A model generated the notes under the pieces. The model was not told the origin of the DNA, did not search any database, and was given only the letters and a program-made list of their open reading frames with translations. DNA of 64,000 bases from an uncultured Clostridia bacterium (GTDB lineage Bacteria; Bacillota; Clostridia; Christensenellales; Pumilibacteraceae). The stretch spans positions 1 to 64,000 of the forward strand of contig CAOJOK010000006.1 of NCBI GenBank assembly GCA_948440265.1. Direction: 5' to 3'. A program made the translations under genes and the position numbers. Below, piece after piece: positions 26,042 to 36,506 of this stretch (the stretch's first letter is position 1; every line of letters starts with the position of its first letter).

Positions 26042-28465
26042 CTAATGTGATTTTAATATTTCGAAAAAGTCCTGCCAAGGGTCGGGCTGTTTCAGACGTT
26101 TCAGCGCCGCGTCCATATCGGCGAAGTCGGGCGGCAGTTTTTTTATCTCCTGCCAGAAAATCGGCACTGCCGCCCTTGCCCCTTCCCTTGCGCGCAGAGA
26201 GTACGGACACACGCTTGTGGCGCCCTTTATGTTTCTCATCCAGTCGATGAACTGTCTGCCCTTTCTTGCCGCTTTGCGGATATTGGACGTATAAAGGTCG
26301 GGGTGTTTCTTTTCGAGATACTGCGCCGCCGCCTTGCAGAACGCTTTCACCTGTTCATAGTCTGCTTCGGCTTTGGTCGGCACGGTGACGTGATAGCCCT
26401 TGCCGCCGCTTGTCTTGACAAAGGACTTCAAGCCGATTTCGTCCAGCATAGCTTTCAAATCGAGCGCCGCTCTCTGCACCTTTTCGAGCGACACGCCGCC
26501 GTCGGGGTCGATGTCGAAAACGAGTATGTCGGGGCGGTCGAAGCTGTCCGCTCTGCTTCCGCTTATATGAAATTCCAGACTGCCGAGCTGTACCTGTTTT
26601 ATCAGAGATTCTATGTCGTCTATCGCAATGAACCGCTCCTTGTCTTCTCCGACGGCAATGCTTTTTTCGTCATCCGCCGTCGGGTGCTTTTTGAAAAAGC
26701 ACTGTTTGTCCGCGCCGTCATAGCACCGCACGACGGACAGCGCTCTGCCCTTGAGAAACGGCAGCATACGCTCTGCCGCCGCTTCGTAATACTCGGCGAC
26801 TTTTCTCTTGGTTATCGGCACGGGAAAGCCGAACACCACGCGCGAAGGACTGCTTATCTTTACGCCGCATATCTCTATTTCGCCGTCATTTGCGCTCTTT
26901 CGGGCGTTTTTCTTCGTCCCGACCGTTTTCCCGTCCGAGCCGTCCCCGTCCTTGGCAGAGCCGCCGTTTCGACTTTTTTCGCCGTCGGCACATTCGATTT
27001 CGCTCTTTTCGAGAGTGATTTCTTTCGGCGTTTTATCGTCCCTGAAACCCTTGAAACTCGGCTGGCGCAGGACGCTTGTATCCGTGATTTCCGCGTATTC
27101 GACTTCGGCTATGACGTGCGGCGAAAGCCAGAACACCTGCTCTCCGCCGCCGATTTTCGGAGCGTTTTCCGGCGGCTCGCCCTGCTTAATTTTCCGCAGA
27201 ATTTCGGGAATTTCCGCTCTCTGCCGCTCGGAAAAGCCCGTGCCGACCTTGCCGACGTAAGTGATTTTTCCGTCCTTATATGCGGCGAGCAGTAAGCTTT
27301 TCAAAAGTCCGCTCTCGTTTAAAAGATATCCTATTACTATAAATTCGTCGCTTTTTCTGCACTTGACCTTGACCCAATCGGCGTTTCTGCCGCCGCGGTA
27401 GCGCGAAAAAACGTCCTTGGCGACAATGCCTTCCAGACCCATTTTTTCGGCGGCTTTCAGCAGTCTGTCCCCGTCCGCCGCCGCAGTCTGCTCGCTTAAA
27501 GACAGATATTTTTCGACCGACAAATCGACAAGGCGGCGCCTGCGCTCCCGAAGCGGCAAGCCGCGCAGGTCATTCCCGTCCAGCGCGAGAAGGTCGAACG
27601 CAACGTATTCCGCTCTGCCCTTGCCGCTCTGCAACGCCTTGAACGACGCCCTGCCCTTTTCGTCCTTTACCACAGTTTCGCCGTCGAGCACCATTGCTCT
27701 GCCGCCTGCAAGACGGCGCACATTTTCGGCGATTAGAGCAAATCGGTCGGTGCAGTCTATGCCGCCGCGGCTGATAAGTCTTACTCTGCCGCTTTCGCAG
27801 AAAGCCATTGTGCGGTAGCCGTCGTACTTTATTTCATAGACGTAGTTTGCGCCTTCGGGCAGGGCTTCGCGCTTTTCGGCAAGCTGAGGCTGTGCCGTTT
27901 CAAAGGGGTTTTTCTCTGCCGTAAGGTCGGCTCCGCACTCTATTTCGCGCATACTCCTGCCGCTTTTTATGCTTGTGAAAAAGTCGTTTACGTCAAGTTC
28001 GCCGACTTCTTCTTTCTCCTTTTCCTTTATCAGCAGCCAATTTTTTTCGTCCGTTTTCACGAGAGCGTATCTGCCCTTCATACGCCTGCCGAAAAGACGG
28101 AATTTGAGATTGCCGTCTTTCAAGCCCGTTTCGAGGTCGGCGCACGGCTCGTATTCGCCGAAGTCCCACAGCTGAACGGTGCCGCCGCCGTACTGTCCTT
28201 TTGCTATCACGCCCTCGAAATCGGCATAGTCGAGCGGATGATTTTCCACGCGCACCGCCAGTCGTTTTACGTTATATGCGAAAGACGGCCCTTTCGGGAC
28301 CGCCCAACTCAAAAGCTCGCCGCCGTACGACAGTCGAAAATCGAAGTGGTCGCGGCTCGCGATATGGTGCTGTACGGCAAAAATATTGCCGCTCTCTTTT
28401 TTGTCCGAGCCCTGCGGCTCGGGAGTCTTTTCGAAATTGCGTTTGTTTTTGTATTCGTCCAACAT
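26042..28465 (-). CDS. ligD: ATP-dependent DNA ligase D (PE-LIG-POL)
   Basis: The 807-residue protein has all three LigD modules. Residues 1-165 are the 3'-phosphoesterase (FAVQHHIASRDHFDFRL). About 190-480 is the ATP-dependent ligase with adenylated Lys in YEIKYDGYR and a following OB fold. About 530-800 is the archaeo-eukaryotic primase-type polymerase (FDIDPDG metal motif, SGGKGYHV). The order PE-LIG-POL is that of Pseudomonas LigD rather than Mycobacterium or Bacillus. A charged low-complexity linker (about 490-530) joins ligase and polymerase. LigD repairs double-strand breaks with Ku; no ku gene is in this window. It follows the AAA gene by 39 bases, probably cotranscribed. Confidence 0.95.
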   Translation of the reverse strand: MLDEYKNKRNFEKTPEPQGSDKKESGNIFAVQHHIASRDHFDFRLSYGGELLSWAVPKGPSFAYNVKRLAVRVENHPLDYADFEGVIAKGQYGGGTVQLWDFGEYEPCADLETGLKDGNLKFRLFGRRMKGRYALVKTDEKNWLLIKEKEKEEVGELDVNDFFTSIKSGRSMREIECGADLTAEKNPFETAQPQLAEKREALPEGANYVYEIKYDGYRTMAFCESGRVRLISRGGIDCTDRFALIAENVRRLAGGRAMVLDGETVVKDEKGRASFKALQSGKGRAEYVAFDLLALDGNDLRGLPLRERRRRLVDLSVEKYLSLSEQTAAADGDRLLKAAEKMGLEGIVAKDVFSRYRGGRNADWVKVKCRKSDEFIVIGYLLNESGLLKSLLLAAYKDGKITYVGKVGTGFSERQRAEIPEILRKIKQGEPPENAPKIGGGEQVFWLSPHVIAEVEYAEITDTSVLRQPSFKGFRDDKTPKEITLEKSEIECADGEKSRNGGSAKDGDGSDGKTVGTKKNARKSANDGEIEICGVKISSPSRVVFGFPVPITKRKVAEYYEAAAERMLPFLKGRALSVVRCYDGADKQCFFKKHPTADDEKSIAVGEDKERFIAIDDIESLIKQVQLGSLEFHISGSRADSFDRPDILVFDIDPDGGVSLEKVQRAALDLKAMLDEIGLKSFVKTSGGKGYHVTVPTKAEADYEQVKAFCKAAAQYLEKKHPDLYTSNIRKAARKGRQFIDWMRNIKGATSVCPYSLRAREGARAAVPIFWQEIKKLPPDFADMDAALKRLKQPDPWQDFFEILKSH

Positions 28466-28504
28466 ACCGATAGTATGTGAAAGACGAACCGCATATATAT
28501 CGGG

Positions 28505-29560
28505 CTATACCTTTTCGCGGCGTTTCTGCTCTATCTGGCGGAAAAGCTCGGACGCTATGTCCGCGTTTTCGACAAGACCTGCGTCGCGCTCGGCAAGCAT
28601 ATTCTTGATTTCTTCGCACACCCAATTCAGGTCTCTGCCCGAAAAACCGTCCGTCATTGCCGCCGCCCGTTTCAAATCCAGACTCTTATAGTCCGCGGCG
28701 GAAATCTTGCCTTTGAGCTTCAGTTCCAGCAGACGCTCTCTGTCTTCTTCGGTCGGCAAAGGTATGTGTATCTTATTGCGGAAGCGCGACAGCACGGCGG
28801 AATCTATGTTTTCTTTCAGGTTCGTGGACGCCAGAATTATCAGTCCGCGGTTGTCCGTGTCGAATCCGTCCATTTGTCTTATCAGCGACGGCACGGCTTC
28901 GTCGGCGGTCTTATTCTCGCCGCCGCGCTTTTTGGCTATCGCGTCGAACTCGTCCAAAAACAGCACTGCGGGCGTGCCGCTTTTCTTTATCAGTTCTCTT
29001 GCCGACTCGAACATCTTATCTATGTTTTTGCCCGTTTTGCCGATATAGCTGTCCACGAGCGAATTGGTGTCCACGACGACGAACGGCACGGAAAGCTCCT
29101 TTGCCGCCGCCTTGGCGAACGTGGTTTTGCCCGTCCCCGGAGGTCCTTCCAAAAGGATATATCCGCCCGGTTCGAGTTTGTAACGCTTATAAACTTCGGG
29201 GTTTTTCAGCGGATTTATCAGCATACGGTGTATGGCTTTTTTGGCTTCCTGCAATCCCACGATGTCGTCGAAGGTCAAGCCTGCGTTGGGCACGGAGAAT
29301 CTCAAAGAGCCGTCCGCGCTCGTGCTTTCCGCTTTCTTTTCCGTCTCTCCCAGACTTTCCACGGCGTCCAAAAGCATACGCACGCGCTTTAAGTGCGCAC
29401 GCTTCTGCTCTCCGCTCGACAACGCCGCAATCTTGTTCAGCGCGTCCGCCGCTTGCAGCAGTTCCCGACGCGCGGTGCGTATATCGCCGCTTTCCTTTGC
29501 CGCCACGCCCTTGTCGTAACAGCGGTTGAACTCGTCGTACAGTTGGCTTTTTGTCGGCAT
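28505..29560 (-). CDS. Vps4-like AAA ATPase with MIT-like N-terminus
   Basis: The 351-residue protein has a three-helix N-terminal domain (about 1-70: YDEFNRCYDKGVAAKESGD, ARRELLQAADALNKIA) that resembles MIT/TPR-like adaptors. A single classic AAA module follows: FDDIVGLQEAKKAIHRML, Walker A GPPGTGKTT (about 132-140), Walker B VLFLDEFDAI, sensor-1 ASTN, arginine finger region LSRFRNKI, and a helical lid. This is the katanin/Vps4-like clade; in bacteria such proteins are of unclear function. The substrate is unknown. The ATG follows the fabZ stop by two bases, so the two are coupled. Confidence 0.85.
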   Translation of the reverse strand: MPTKSQLYDEFNRCYDKGVAAKESGDIRTARRELLQAADALNKIAALSSGEQKRAHLKRVRMLLDAVESLGETEKKAESTSADGSLRFSVPNAGLTFDDIVGLQEAKKAIHRMLINPLKNPEVYKRYKLEPGGYILLEGPPGTGKTTFAKAAAKELSVPFVVVDTNSLVDSYIGKTGKNIDKMFESARELIKKSGTPAVLFLDEFDAIAKKRGGENKTADEAVPSLIRQMDGFDTDNRGLIILASTNLKENIDSAVLSRFRNKIHIPLPTEEDRERLLELKLKGKISAADYKSLDLKRAAAMTDGFSGRDLNWVCEEIKNMLAERDAGLVENADIASELFRQIEQKRREKV

Positions 29561-29562
29561 AG

Positions 29563-29991
29563 TTATTTCGTTTCCTGCGGCAGAAGGGCGAAAGAAAATT
29601 CCGTGGACGCGCAGAGTTCTCCGTTCACCTTTGCCGTGCCGCGACAGAAGTGGAACGGTCCCTTGCTCTTTTCCACGACGACGTTTGTCGTTATCGTTTC
29701 GCCGGGGACGACCGGTCTTTTGAACTTGGCGTTGTTCAGTCCCGTCAGCAGTGTGCGGCAGGCAGGCTTATCCTTGAAAATCACGCAAGCCGTCTGCGCC
29801 ATCATTTCGCAGAGTATGACTCCCGGCACAATGGGGCTACCCGGGAAATGTCCCTGCACGAAATATTCGTCGCCGCGCACCTTATATGTGCCTATCGCTT
29901 CGCCGCCGTCCGTGAGTTCCACCGTTTCCACAAGCAGCATAGGGTCTCTGTGCGGCAGTAATTTTTTGATTTCTTCCTTGTTCAGTTTCAT
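29563..29991 (-). CDS. fabZ: 3-hydroxyacyl-ACP dehydratase FabZ
   Basis: The 142-residue hot-dog-fold protein has the FabZ signature: LLPHRDPMLLVETV (about 11-24), catalytic His in GHFPGSPIVPGV (about 47-58) and catalytic Glu in CEMMAQTA (about 61-68). It dehydrates 3-hydroxyacyl-ACP in fatty acid elongation. No other fab cluster genes adjoin; fabV is about 16 kb away. It is two bases upstream of the AAA gene and 63 bases downstream of galK. Confidence 0.95.
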   Translation of the reverse strand: MKLNKEEIKKLLPHRDPMLLVETVELTDGGEAIGTYKVRGDEYFVQGHFPGSPIVPGVILCEMMAQTACVIFKDKPACRTLLTGLNNAKFKRPVVPGETITTNVVVEKSKGPFHFCRGTAKVNGELCASTEFSFALLPQETK

Positions 29992-30054
29992 TTTATTTGC
30001 TCCTTTGCGGCAAGCCGCTTCTGCTTTTTATATTGCGAATATCTTTTTGCCCGA

Positions 30055-31224
30055 TTATATTATTTCGAAAGCGCCGTCCGATATGACCGTTTCATAGCAT
30101 ATCGCGTCATAGCCCGTCGCCTTTTTATATTCGGCGCAGACCTGCTTTACGAAGTCCTTTACTTTTTCCCTTTTCACGAGCGACACGGTGCAACCGCCGA
30201 AGCCGCCGCCCGTCATTCGGCTTCCGATACAGCCGTCGAACGAGCGCGCCGCCTGCGTCAGCGCGTCCAGCTCTCTGCCCGTCACTTCGTATTTGTCGCG
30301 CAGAGAATAGTGCGACTCGTTCAACAGCTTTCCGAACAGTTTTACGTCGCCGCTTTTCATCGCCTTGACGGCGGCGTTCACCCTTTCACATTCCGTTATT
30401 ACGTGCAGTGCCCTGTCGTATATCTTTCCGCTCAAAACCCCCGACTTTTCATCAAACTCCGCCTTTGTCACGTCGGCAAGGCAGGTTATGTGCGGCAGTT
30501 CTTTTTTCAAAAGTTCGAGCGCAATTTCGCACTCATCTCTCCGCTCGTTGTATTTGGAGTCGACGAGCGAATGGGGTTTATTGCTGTTTATAATCACAAG
30601 CTCGTAATCGCCGAAGTCCATAGGCGCGTATTCATACTGCAACGTGGAGCAGTCCAAGAGTATGGCGTTGCCCTTTTTGCCGCAAGCCGACGCGAACTGG
30701 TCCATAATGCCGCAGTTGACTCCGCAGTACGAATTTTCCGCCATTTGCGACAGCACGGCAAGTTCTTCCCTGCCTGCCGATTTGCCGCCGTTTTCCGCAG
30801 AAAACGTCGCAAAGCACAGCGCCGTTGCGACTTCAATCGCCGCCGAGCTGGACAGCCCGGACCCGAAAGGCACTGTGCAGTCCACGAGCATATCGCACCC
30901 GACTATGTCGAACCCGGCTTCTTTCATCACGAAAGCCACGCCTGCCTGATAGCTGCCCCAGCGCAGATTGCGGTATGAGTCCAGCTTGTTTATATCGAGC
31001 TCGGCGGTCAAGTCTATCGTGGTCGCCGCCATTCTGACGATATTGTCCTTTCTCTTTCTCGCCGCCACCACGCAGCGGAGATTGAGCGCCGCCGGCAGTA
31101 CCTTGCCGCCGCAGTAATCGACGTGTTCCCCTATCAGATTGACCCTGCCTGCCGCCGAGAAAAATCTGACTTCGCCTGCTCCGTAAAGGCTTTCGAACCT
31201 TTCTTTAAGCTCTTTCAATTCCAT
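30055..31224 (-). CDS. galK: Galactokinase
   Basis: The 389-residue GHMP kinase has the galactokinase signature GRVNLIGEHVDYCGG (about 26-40), the phosphate loop PFGSGLSSSAAIEVATA (about 115-131) and the third GHMP motif TGGGFGGCTVSL (about 343-354). It phosphorylates galactose to galactose 1-phosphate in the cytoplasm. The start overlaps the 3' end of pflA by 20 bases and has its AAGGAG inside pflA, so it is coupled to the pfl genes. No galT or galE is present in the window. Confidence 0.95.
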   Translation of the reverse strand: MELKELKERFESLYGAGEVRFFSAAGRVNLIGEHVDYCGGKVLPAALNLRCVVAARKRKDNIVRMAATTIDLTAELDINKLDSYRNLRWGSYQAGVAFVMKEAGFDIVGCDMLVDCTVPFGSGLSSSAAIEVATALCFATFSAENGGKSAGREELAVLSQMAENSYCGVNCGIMDQFASACGKKGNAILLDCSTLQYEYAPMDFGDYELVIINSNKPHSLVDSKYNERRDECEIALELLKKELPHITCLADVTKAEFDEKSGVLSGKIYDRALHVITECERVNAAVKAMKSGDVKLFGKLLNESHYSLRDKYEVTGRELDALTQAARSFDGCIGSRMTGGGFGGCTVSLVKREKVKDFVKQVCAEYKKATGYDAICYETVISDGAFEII

Positions 31225-31936
31225 TTATGTACTCCTTCAATTCGGCGTTGCACTTTTGCATAAGTTCGCCGTCCGCCGCTTTTACGCCTGCAAGCGGATA
31301 GGGCATATTCAGCTTTTCCCACTTGTGCACTCCCATTGTGTGATACGGCAGAAGCTCCACCTTTTCCGCCCCCGACGACAGCGAAGCCAGCGCTTTCAGA
31401 TTTTCCGACCCGTCGGTTATGTTCGGAACAATCACCTGTCTTATCCAGAACGGTATTTTTTTGCGCTTTAAAAACTGCAATGTTTTCAGCGTATTGTCCA
31501 TTTTGTATCCGCACAGCTTTTCGAACTCTCTTTCGTCCGTGTGCTTTATGTCGAGTATGACGAGCCCCGCAAGCTCGAGCGCGGCTTCGTCGTATACGCT
31601 TCCTGCCGTGTCGAGCGCGGTATGCACGCGCTTTTTTCTCAACAGGCGCAGTATCTCGCGCGTGAACTCGCCCTGTGCAAGCGGCTCTCCGCCCGAGAGC
31701 GTGACACCGCTTGTGAACGCTCTGTCTTTGAGACAGCGTTCCGCGACCTGACTGGCGCTTTTTCTCTCGCCGCCGCCGAAGGACAGCGCGTCGGGGTTAT
31801 GGCAGTATTTGCACCGCATAGGACAGCCCGACAGAAACACCACCGACCGAAGTCCCGGTCCGTCGTGCGTGCCCACGGGCTCGAACGAATGGACATAGCC
31901 GTAAACTTCTTTTTCCGTAGCCTGCTTTAAGGTCAT
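31205..31936 (-). CDS. pflA: Pyruvate formate-lyase activating enzyme
   Basis: The 243-residue radical-SAM protein has the CxxxCxxC cluster motif ([14 protein letters not shown], about 33-46), preceded by the activase motif ([17 protein letters not shown]) and followed by [12 protein letters not shown]. It uses SAM and a 4Fe-4S cluster to install the glycyl radical on PflB. Its ATG overlaps the pflB stop region by four bases, so activase and substrate enzyme are coupled. Confidence 0.96.
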   Translation of the reverse strand: MTLKQATEKEVYGYVHSFEPVGTHDGPGLRSVVFLSGCPMRCKYCHNPDALSFGGGERKSASQVAERCLKDRAFTSGVTLSGGEPLAQGEFTREILRLLRKKRVHTALDTAGSVYDEAALELAGLVILDIKHTDEREFEKLCGYKMDNTLKTLQFLKRKKIPFWIRQVIVPNITDGSENLKALASLSSGAEKVELLPYHTMGVHKWEKLNMPYPLAGVKAADGELMQKCNAELKEYINGIERA

Positions 31937-34155
31937 ACCTGTTCGAAGAAAGTTCTTTTCAAAACTTCTTCCCTGTGCTTTCTGCTCAATACTCCGAAAC
32001 GCACGGCATAGCCCGACACTCTTATCGTGAGGTTGGGATATTTTTCGGGATGTTCGTGCGCGTCCAAAAGCACGCTCTTGTCATAGACGTTGACGTTTAA
32101 GTGATGTCCGCCCTTTTTGAAGTAGCCGTCTATTATCGAAACGAGATTGTGCTTTCTGTCCTCCAGTGTGTTTCCGAGCATATTCGGCACCATACCGAAC
32201 GTATTGGATATGCCGTCTCTGCACGACTTATACGAGAGTTTGGACACCGACGACAGCGAAGCCAGCGCGCCGCTGTGCTCTCGGTTATGCAACGGATTTG
32301 CGCCCGGGGCGAACGGCTCTCCCGCCTTTCTTCCGCAGGGCGTTGCGCCCGTCTTTTTACCGTATACGACGTTGGACGTTATCGTCAAGAGCGACAGCGT
32401 ATGCTTCGCGCCCCTGTAAGTCTTGGTCTTTTTCAGCATACGCGAGAACTCGTTTACGACAAGCTCGGCAATGGAGTCCACTCTGTCGTCGTCGTTTCCG
32501 TATTTGGGGTATTCCCCTTCCGTCTTATAGTCCACGACAAGTCCCGTATCGTCGGTGACCGTCGTCACCTTGCCGTATTTAATCGCCGACAGCGAATCCG
32601 CGACGACGCTTATGCCTGCCGCGCCGAAAGCCATAAGGCGTTCCACGTTCGTGTCGTGCAATGCCATTTGCAGTTTTTCGTAAGCATACTTATCGTGCAT
32701 ATAGTGAATTATGTTCATAGTATTCACATAGGTGCGCGACAGCCACTGCATATATTCGAGATATCTTTTCAGCACGGCGTCATAGTCGAGCTTGCCCGTC
32801 ATAGGTTCCGACTTCGGTCCTATCTGTACGCCGCTGACTTCGTCTCTGCCGCCGTTTATCGAGAGCAGCAGCAGTTTGGCAAGGTTGCACCTTGCGCCGA
32901 AAAACTGCATCTGCTTGCCTATCTTCATTGCCGACACGCAGCAGGCGATACCGTAATCGTCGCCGTAGAGCGGACGCATAACGTCGTCGTTTTCGTACTG
33001 TATGGACGAGGTCTGAACGGACACTTTCGCGCAGTACGTCTTGAAGTTTTCGGGCAGTTTTTTCGACCACAGCACGGTGAGATTGGGCTCGGGCGAAGTG
33101 CCGAGCGTGTAGAGCGTGTGCAGAATTCTGAACGAGTTTTTGGTGACGAGCGGACGCTTGTCCTGACCCATTCCGCCGATTGACTCCGTAACCCAGGTCG
33201 GGTCGCCTGCGAAAAGCTCGTTATATTCGGGCGTGCGCAACTGTTTGCCGAGACGCAGTTTCATCACGAGCTGGTCCATTATCTCCTGCGCCTGACTTTC
33301 GGTTATCGCGCCCTCTTTCAAGTCGCGCTCTATATATATGTCTATGAACGTGCTTGTTCTGCCGATGGACATCGCCGCGCCGTTCTGTTCCTTTATCGCG
33401 CCGAGATAGCCGTAATACACCCACTGCGCCGCTTCCCTTGCGCTACTTGCCGGCTTTGTGATGTCGTCGCCGTATGCCGCCGCCATCTGCGCGAGCTTGC
33501 CGAGGAAGTCTATCTGTCTGAAAACGTCTTCGCGCAGTCTTATCACGTCTTCCGTCATATCGCCGACCGCAAGCGCCTGAAAGTCCTTTTTCTTTTCGGC
33601 AATCAGTCTGTCCGTTCCGTACAGCGCCACTCTGCGGTAGTCGCCGATTATTCTGCCCCTGCCGTATGCGTCGGGCAGACCCGTGAGTATGCCGTATTTG
33701 CGCAGAGCGCGCATTTCGTCGGTGTACACTCTGAATACGCCGTCGTTGTGAGTCGTCTTATACTCGAAGTTCGCCTTTATCTTGTCGCCCAGAGTATAGC
33801 CGTAGGCTTCGCACGCCTGCTTTGCCATTCTCATTCCGCCGAACGGATTGACCGTGCGTTTGAGCGGAGCGTCGGTCTGCAAGCCGAAAATTATTTCGTT
33901 GTCCTTATCCACATAGCCGGGAGCGTAAGACAGAAGGGAGCTGACCCTTTCGGTATCCACGTCGAGCACGCCGCCCTTTTCCCTTTCCTGTCTGAACAGG
34001 TCTTCTATCTTATCGTTGAGCGCTTTCGTTCTCGGCGTCGCGTCCGCCAAAAAGGACTCGTCGCCCTCGTACGGCGTATAGTTTTTCTGAATGAAATCCC
34101 GTACGTCTATCTGCTCCGTCCAGCTGCCTTCCTTAAAGTTCCTCCACTCGTTCAC
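31933..34155 (-). CDS. pflB: Formate acetyltransferase (pyruvate formate-lyase)
   Basis: The 740-residue protein is a full PflB. The adjacent active-site cysteines are in [15 protein letters not shown] (about 405) and the glycyl-radical loop is [20 protein letters not shown] (about 708-727). It converts pyruvate and CoA to acetyl-CoA and formate under anaerobic conditions. Translation starts at GTG (34155) with GGAGGT five bases upstream, inside the end of the GH2 gene, which it overlaps by 23 bases. The gene order GH2-pflB-pflA-galK is tight and looks like one message. Confidence 0.97.
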   Translation of the reverse strand: MNEWRNFKEGSWTEQIDVRDFIQKNYTPYEGDESFLADATPRTKALNDKIEDLFRQEREKGGVLDVDTERVSSLLSYAPGYVDKDNEIIFGLQTDAPLKRTVNPFGGMRMAKQACEAYGYTLGDKIKANFEYKTTHNDGVFRVYTDEMRALRKYGILTGLPDAYGRGRIIGDYRRVALYGTDRLIAEKKKDFQALAVGDMTEDVIRLREDVFRQIDFLGKLAQMAAAYGDDITKPASSAREAAQWVYYGYLGAIKEQNGAAMSIGRTSTFIDIYIERDLKEGAITESQAQEIMDQLVMKLRLGKQLRTPEYNELFAGDPTWVTESIGGMGQDKRPLVTKNSFRILHTLYTLGTSPEPNLTVLWSKKLPENFKTYCAKVSVQTSSIQYENDDVMRPLYGDDYGIACCVSAMKIGKQMQFFGARCNLAKLLLLSINGGRDEVSGVQIGPKSEPMTGKLDYDAVLKRYLEYMQWLSRTYVNTMNIIHYMHDKYAYEKLQMALHDTNVERLMAFGAAGISVVADSLSAIKYGKVTTVTDDTGLVVDYKTEGEYPKYGNDDDRVDSIAELVVNEFSRMLKKTKTYRGAKHTLSLLTITSNVVYGKKTGATPCGRKAGEPFAPGANPLHNREHSGALASLSSVSKLSYKSCRDGISNTFGMVPNMLGNTLEDRKHNLVSIIDGYFKKGGHHLNVNVYDKSVLLDAHEHPEKYPNLTIRVSGYAVRFGVLSRKHREEVLKRTFFEQV

Positions 34156-36490
34156 GAGCCACCTCCAAATCCAATACTTCCGTGCCGTATGCCGACTGTA
34201 CGCTTATTCTCGCGCTGCCGTCGTACGGCGTTGTCATTACCATAAATCCGACTGCGCCGCCTTTGAGAGAAATCGTGCTTTCTCCGACAAGCCGCAGTTC
34301 GCCTTCCACCGATATGCTTATCGGCGAGAAATCATAGTTGAGCACGTTGCCTGCCGAGTCCGTGCTTTCCACGGTCACGAGCGCCGTTTCGTAACTCGAC
34401 CCCGGGCGCAGTACCCTGTCCGACACTTTCAGGCGCAAACGCTTTTTGCCGTCGGGCGGCGTGACGTATCTTTCGACCGCGACTTTGCCGTCGACAATGC
34501 CTTCTGCTTTGAACACGCTCGGCGCATACGCGTATTTATGCACGAGCTTTTTAAATGCCGCGTTTGTCAGTTTCAGCATTTTTCTCAAAACGAACGCCGC
34601 AAACTTCCACGGTGCGGAAAGGTTGAATATGCCGCTCTTTTGTTTGACCTTCGCCACTATATACTTGAACAGTTTTGCCTGTTTGGCGCTCATACCCTCT
34701 TTTTCCTGCGGCAGTCCGCCTATCAAGTCGTCCGCTTCTATCGGAGGGTGCGGCAGATATTTATACTTCTTTTTATCGGGGAAAAACTCTCCGACAAGCG
34801 CGTCGTCGCGGTACAGTTTCACGCTGTCGCAGTTCGTATAAAAGGACAGCTTGCCGCAGAATTCGTCGCTCGACAGCGTGGACGTCGGATACAGAAACTT
34901 TTCTTTCGACAGCGTTTTATACGCATACGCCGCCGTCTTTTCTATGCGGTAGCCGTCCAGCACGCCGTAATACGCGATATTGTTCTCGCTTCCCCAGACC
35001 GACAGAAAGTCGGCGTAAGACATTCCGGCGCAGCCGCAGACCGTCTTCATTTTGAACGCGTCGTCGATGGCTTTCAGGTGTCTCTGCGCCTGCTCGTTGC
35101 GGCGCGCCTCTATATCGAAGCGCTTTGTGGGAAGCACTCTGCCCGTATGCTCGGAAACGAAGTAAGGCACGAAAAGCCGACAGGTTTTTTTCAGCCCCGA
35201 CAGTCCGCCCTTTTCGTTGTAGTCGTTGTATGCGAACACGTCTTCGTAAAGGCGGCTGCCCATAAAGTTGCGCGTGCCGAACGCCGGACGCGTCGGGTCG
35301 TTGTCCCGAGCCGTCTTGCTTGTCTTGAAATAGAGCTCGTCGCAATCGGGAGAGTTGTTCACTCTGACGCCCCAGGCGATTACCGACGGGTTGTTTCTGT
35401 CTCTTTTGACGGTGTCTTCCACCGTGCGCACAAGCGCGTCCTTCCACGCCGAGCCGCCTATATAGCCGTCGCCCGAAATGCCGGACACGACGAGCAGTCC
35501 TATCCTGTCGCACTCGTCTATAAAGCTCTTTTCGGCAAGACCGTGCGTTCGCACGACGTTGCACCCGAGCTCCTTTATCTTCCGCGCGTCATAGCGCTGC
35601 AACGCTTCCGTCGCCGCTCTGCCGACAAGCGGAAAGCTGTCTATTCTGTTCAGACCTATGAGTTTGATTTTTTCGCCGTTTAAATAGAAGCCGTCGCGCT
35701 TGAAAGCTAGCGTGCGGAAACCGAAAGTAACGGAATGAAAATCCATTATCGTATCTTCGTATTTCAGCGTCGCCACCGCTCTGTAAAGCGCGGGCTTGTC
35801 CAAGCTCCATTCTTCCACGCCGTGTATGACGCCTTTTAGAGCCACTTCACGGCTCAAAACGGCTTTCGGCGGCAAACTCCCCACCTCTTTTCCGCTTGCG
35901 TCTTCTATGCTTATGCAAAGCTGTGTTTCGGGGTAAAAATCGCCGAGCGTGACGGCAACGTCCATCTCGCAGGCGCCGTCTGAAACCGCGCTCGTCCTTA
36001 TGAAAATATCGGATATTTCCACGCCGTCGGACACGTTGAGCCACACCCGTCTGTGGATACCGCCGTACGACGGCATAGGTCCCAGCCCCGTCGTCAGCGG
36101 CGCATCCTTTTTGAGGCGGGAGTCCACCTTGACGATTATCATATTCTGAAAGCCTGCTTTCAGCGGCGCGGTGGCGTCCACCGTGAACGGAGTATCGCCC
36201 TTATGCGACGTCACGAACGTGCCGTTTATATACACTTCGGCATACGACGACACGCCGTCGAAAACCAGCTGCAAGCGGCTTCCGTTATACTTTTCGTCGA
36301 GCGCAAGCAGATATGCGTAAGTATAAACCGCCGTTTCCGTCTTGTCGAAATAGCCGTCTTCGCGCCGTTTGGCGTTGTGCGGCAAAGACACGGGATAGAA
36401 GTTCCCGAACTCGAAGTCGGGTTCCAGACAGCTTCTCGAAAAGCCTTCGGCAAACAGCCAGCCGTCGTTTATAGGTATGATTTTTTTCAT
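34133..36490 (-). CDS. GH2-family protein lacking the acid/base glutamate
   Basis: The 785-residue protein has GH2 layout: a jelly-roll sugar-binding domain (1-150), an immunoglobulin-like domain (about 155-265), a TIM barrel (about 268-530) and extra C-terminal domains. In active GH2 enzymes the acid/base Glu lies in a W-x-x-x-NE motif after RDRNxPS. Here [17 protein letters not shown] ends in Asn-Asn (378-379, both AAC codons). The nucleophile region VSEHTGR keeps its Glu (about 447). With no acid/base it may be inactive, act slowly, or use another group. There is no signal peptide, so it should be cytoplasmic. It is coupled to pflB downstream and lies 16 bases after the P-type ATPase gene. 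Confidence 0.85.
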   Translation of the reverse strand: MKKIIPINDGWLFAEGFSRSCLEPDFEFGNFYPVSLPHNAKRREDGYFDKTETAVYTYAYLLALDEKYNGSRLQLVFDGVSSYAEVYINGTFVTSHKGDTPFTVDATAPLKAGFQNMIIVKVDSRLKKDAPLTTGLGPMPSYGGIHRRVWLNVSDGVEISDIFIRTSAVSDGACEMDVAVTLGDFYPETQLCISIEDASGKEVGSLPPKAVLSREVALKGVIHGVEEWSLDKPALYRAVATLKYEDTIMDFHSVTFGFRTLAFKRDGFYLNGEKIKLIGLNRIDSFPLVGRAATEALQRYDARKIKELGCNVVRTHGLAEKSFIDECDRIGLLVVSGISGDGYIGGSAWKDALVRTVEDTVKRDRNNPSVIAWGVRVNNSPDCDELYFKTSKTARDNDPTRPAFGTRNFMGSRLYEDVFAYNDYNEKGGLSGLKKTCRLFVPYFVSEHTGRVLPTKRFDIEARRNEQAQRHLKAIDDAFKMKTVCGCAGMSYADFLSVWGSENNIAYYGVLDGYRIEKTAAYAYKTLSKEKFLYPTSTLSSDEFCGKLSFYTNCDSVKLYRDDALVGEFFPDKKKYKYLPHPPIEADDLIGGLPQEKEGMSAKQAKLFKYIVAKVKQKSGIFNLSAPWKFAAFVLRKMLKLTNAAFKKLVHKYAYAPSVFKAEGIVDGKVAVERYVTPPDGKKRLRLKVSDRVLRPGSSYETALVTVESTDSAGNVLNYDFSPISISVEGELRLVGESTISLKGGAVGFMVMTTPYDGSARISVQSAYGTEVLDLEVARERVEEL

Positions 36491-36506
36491 TTAAGCCCTG
36501 CCCCTT

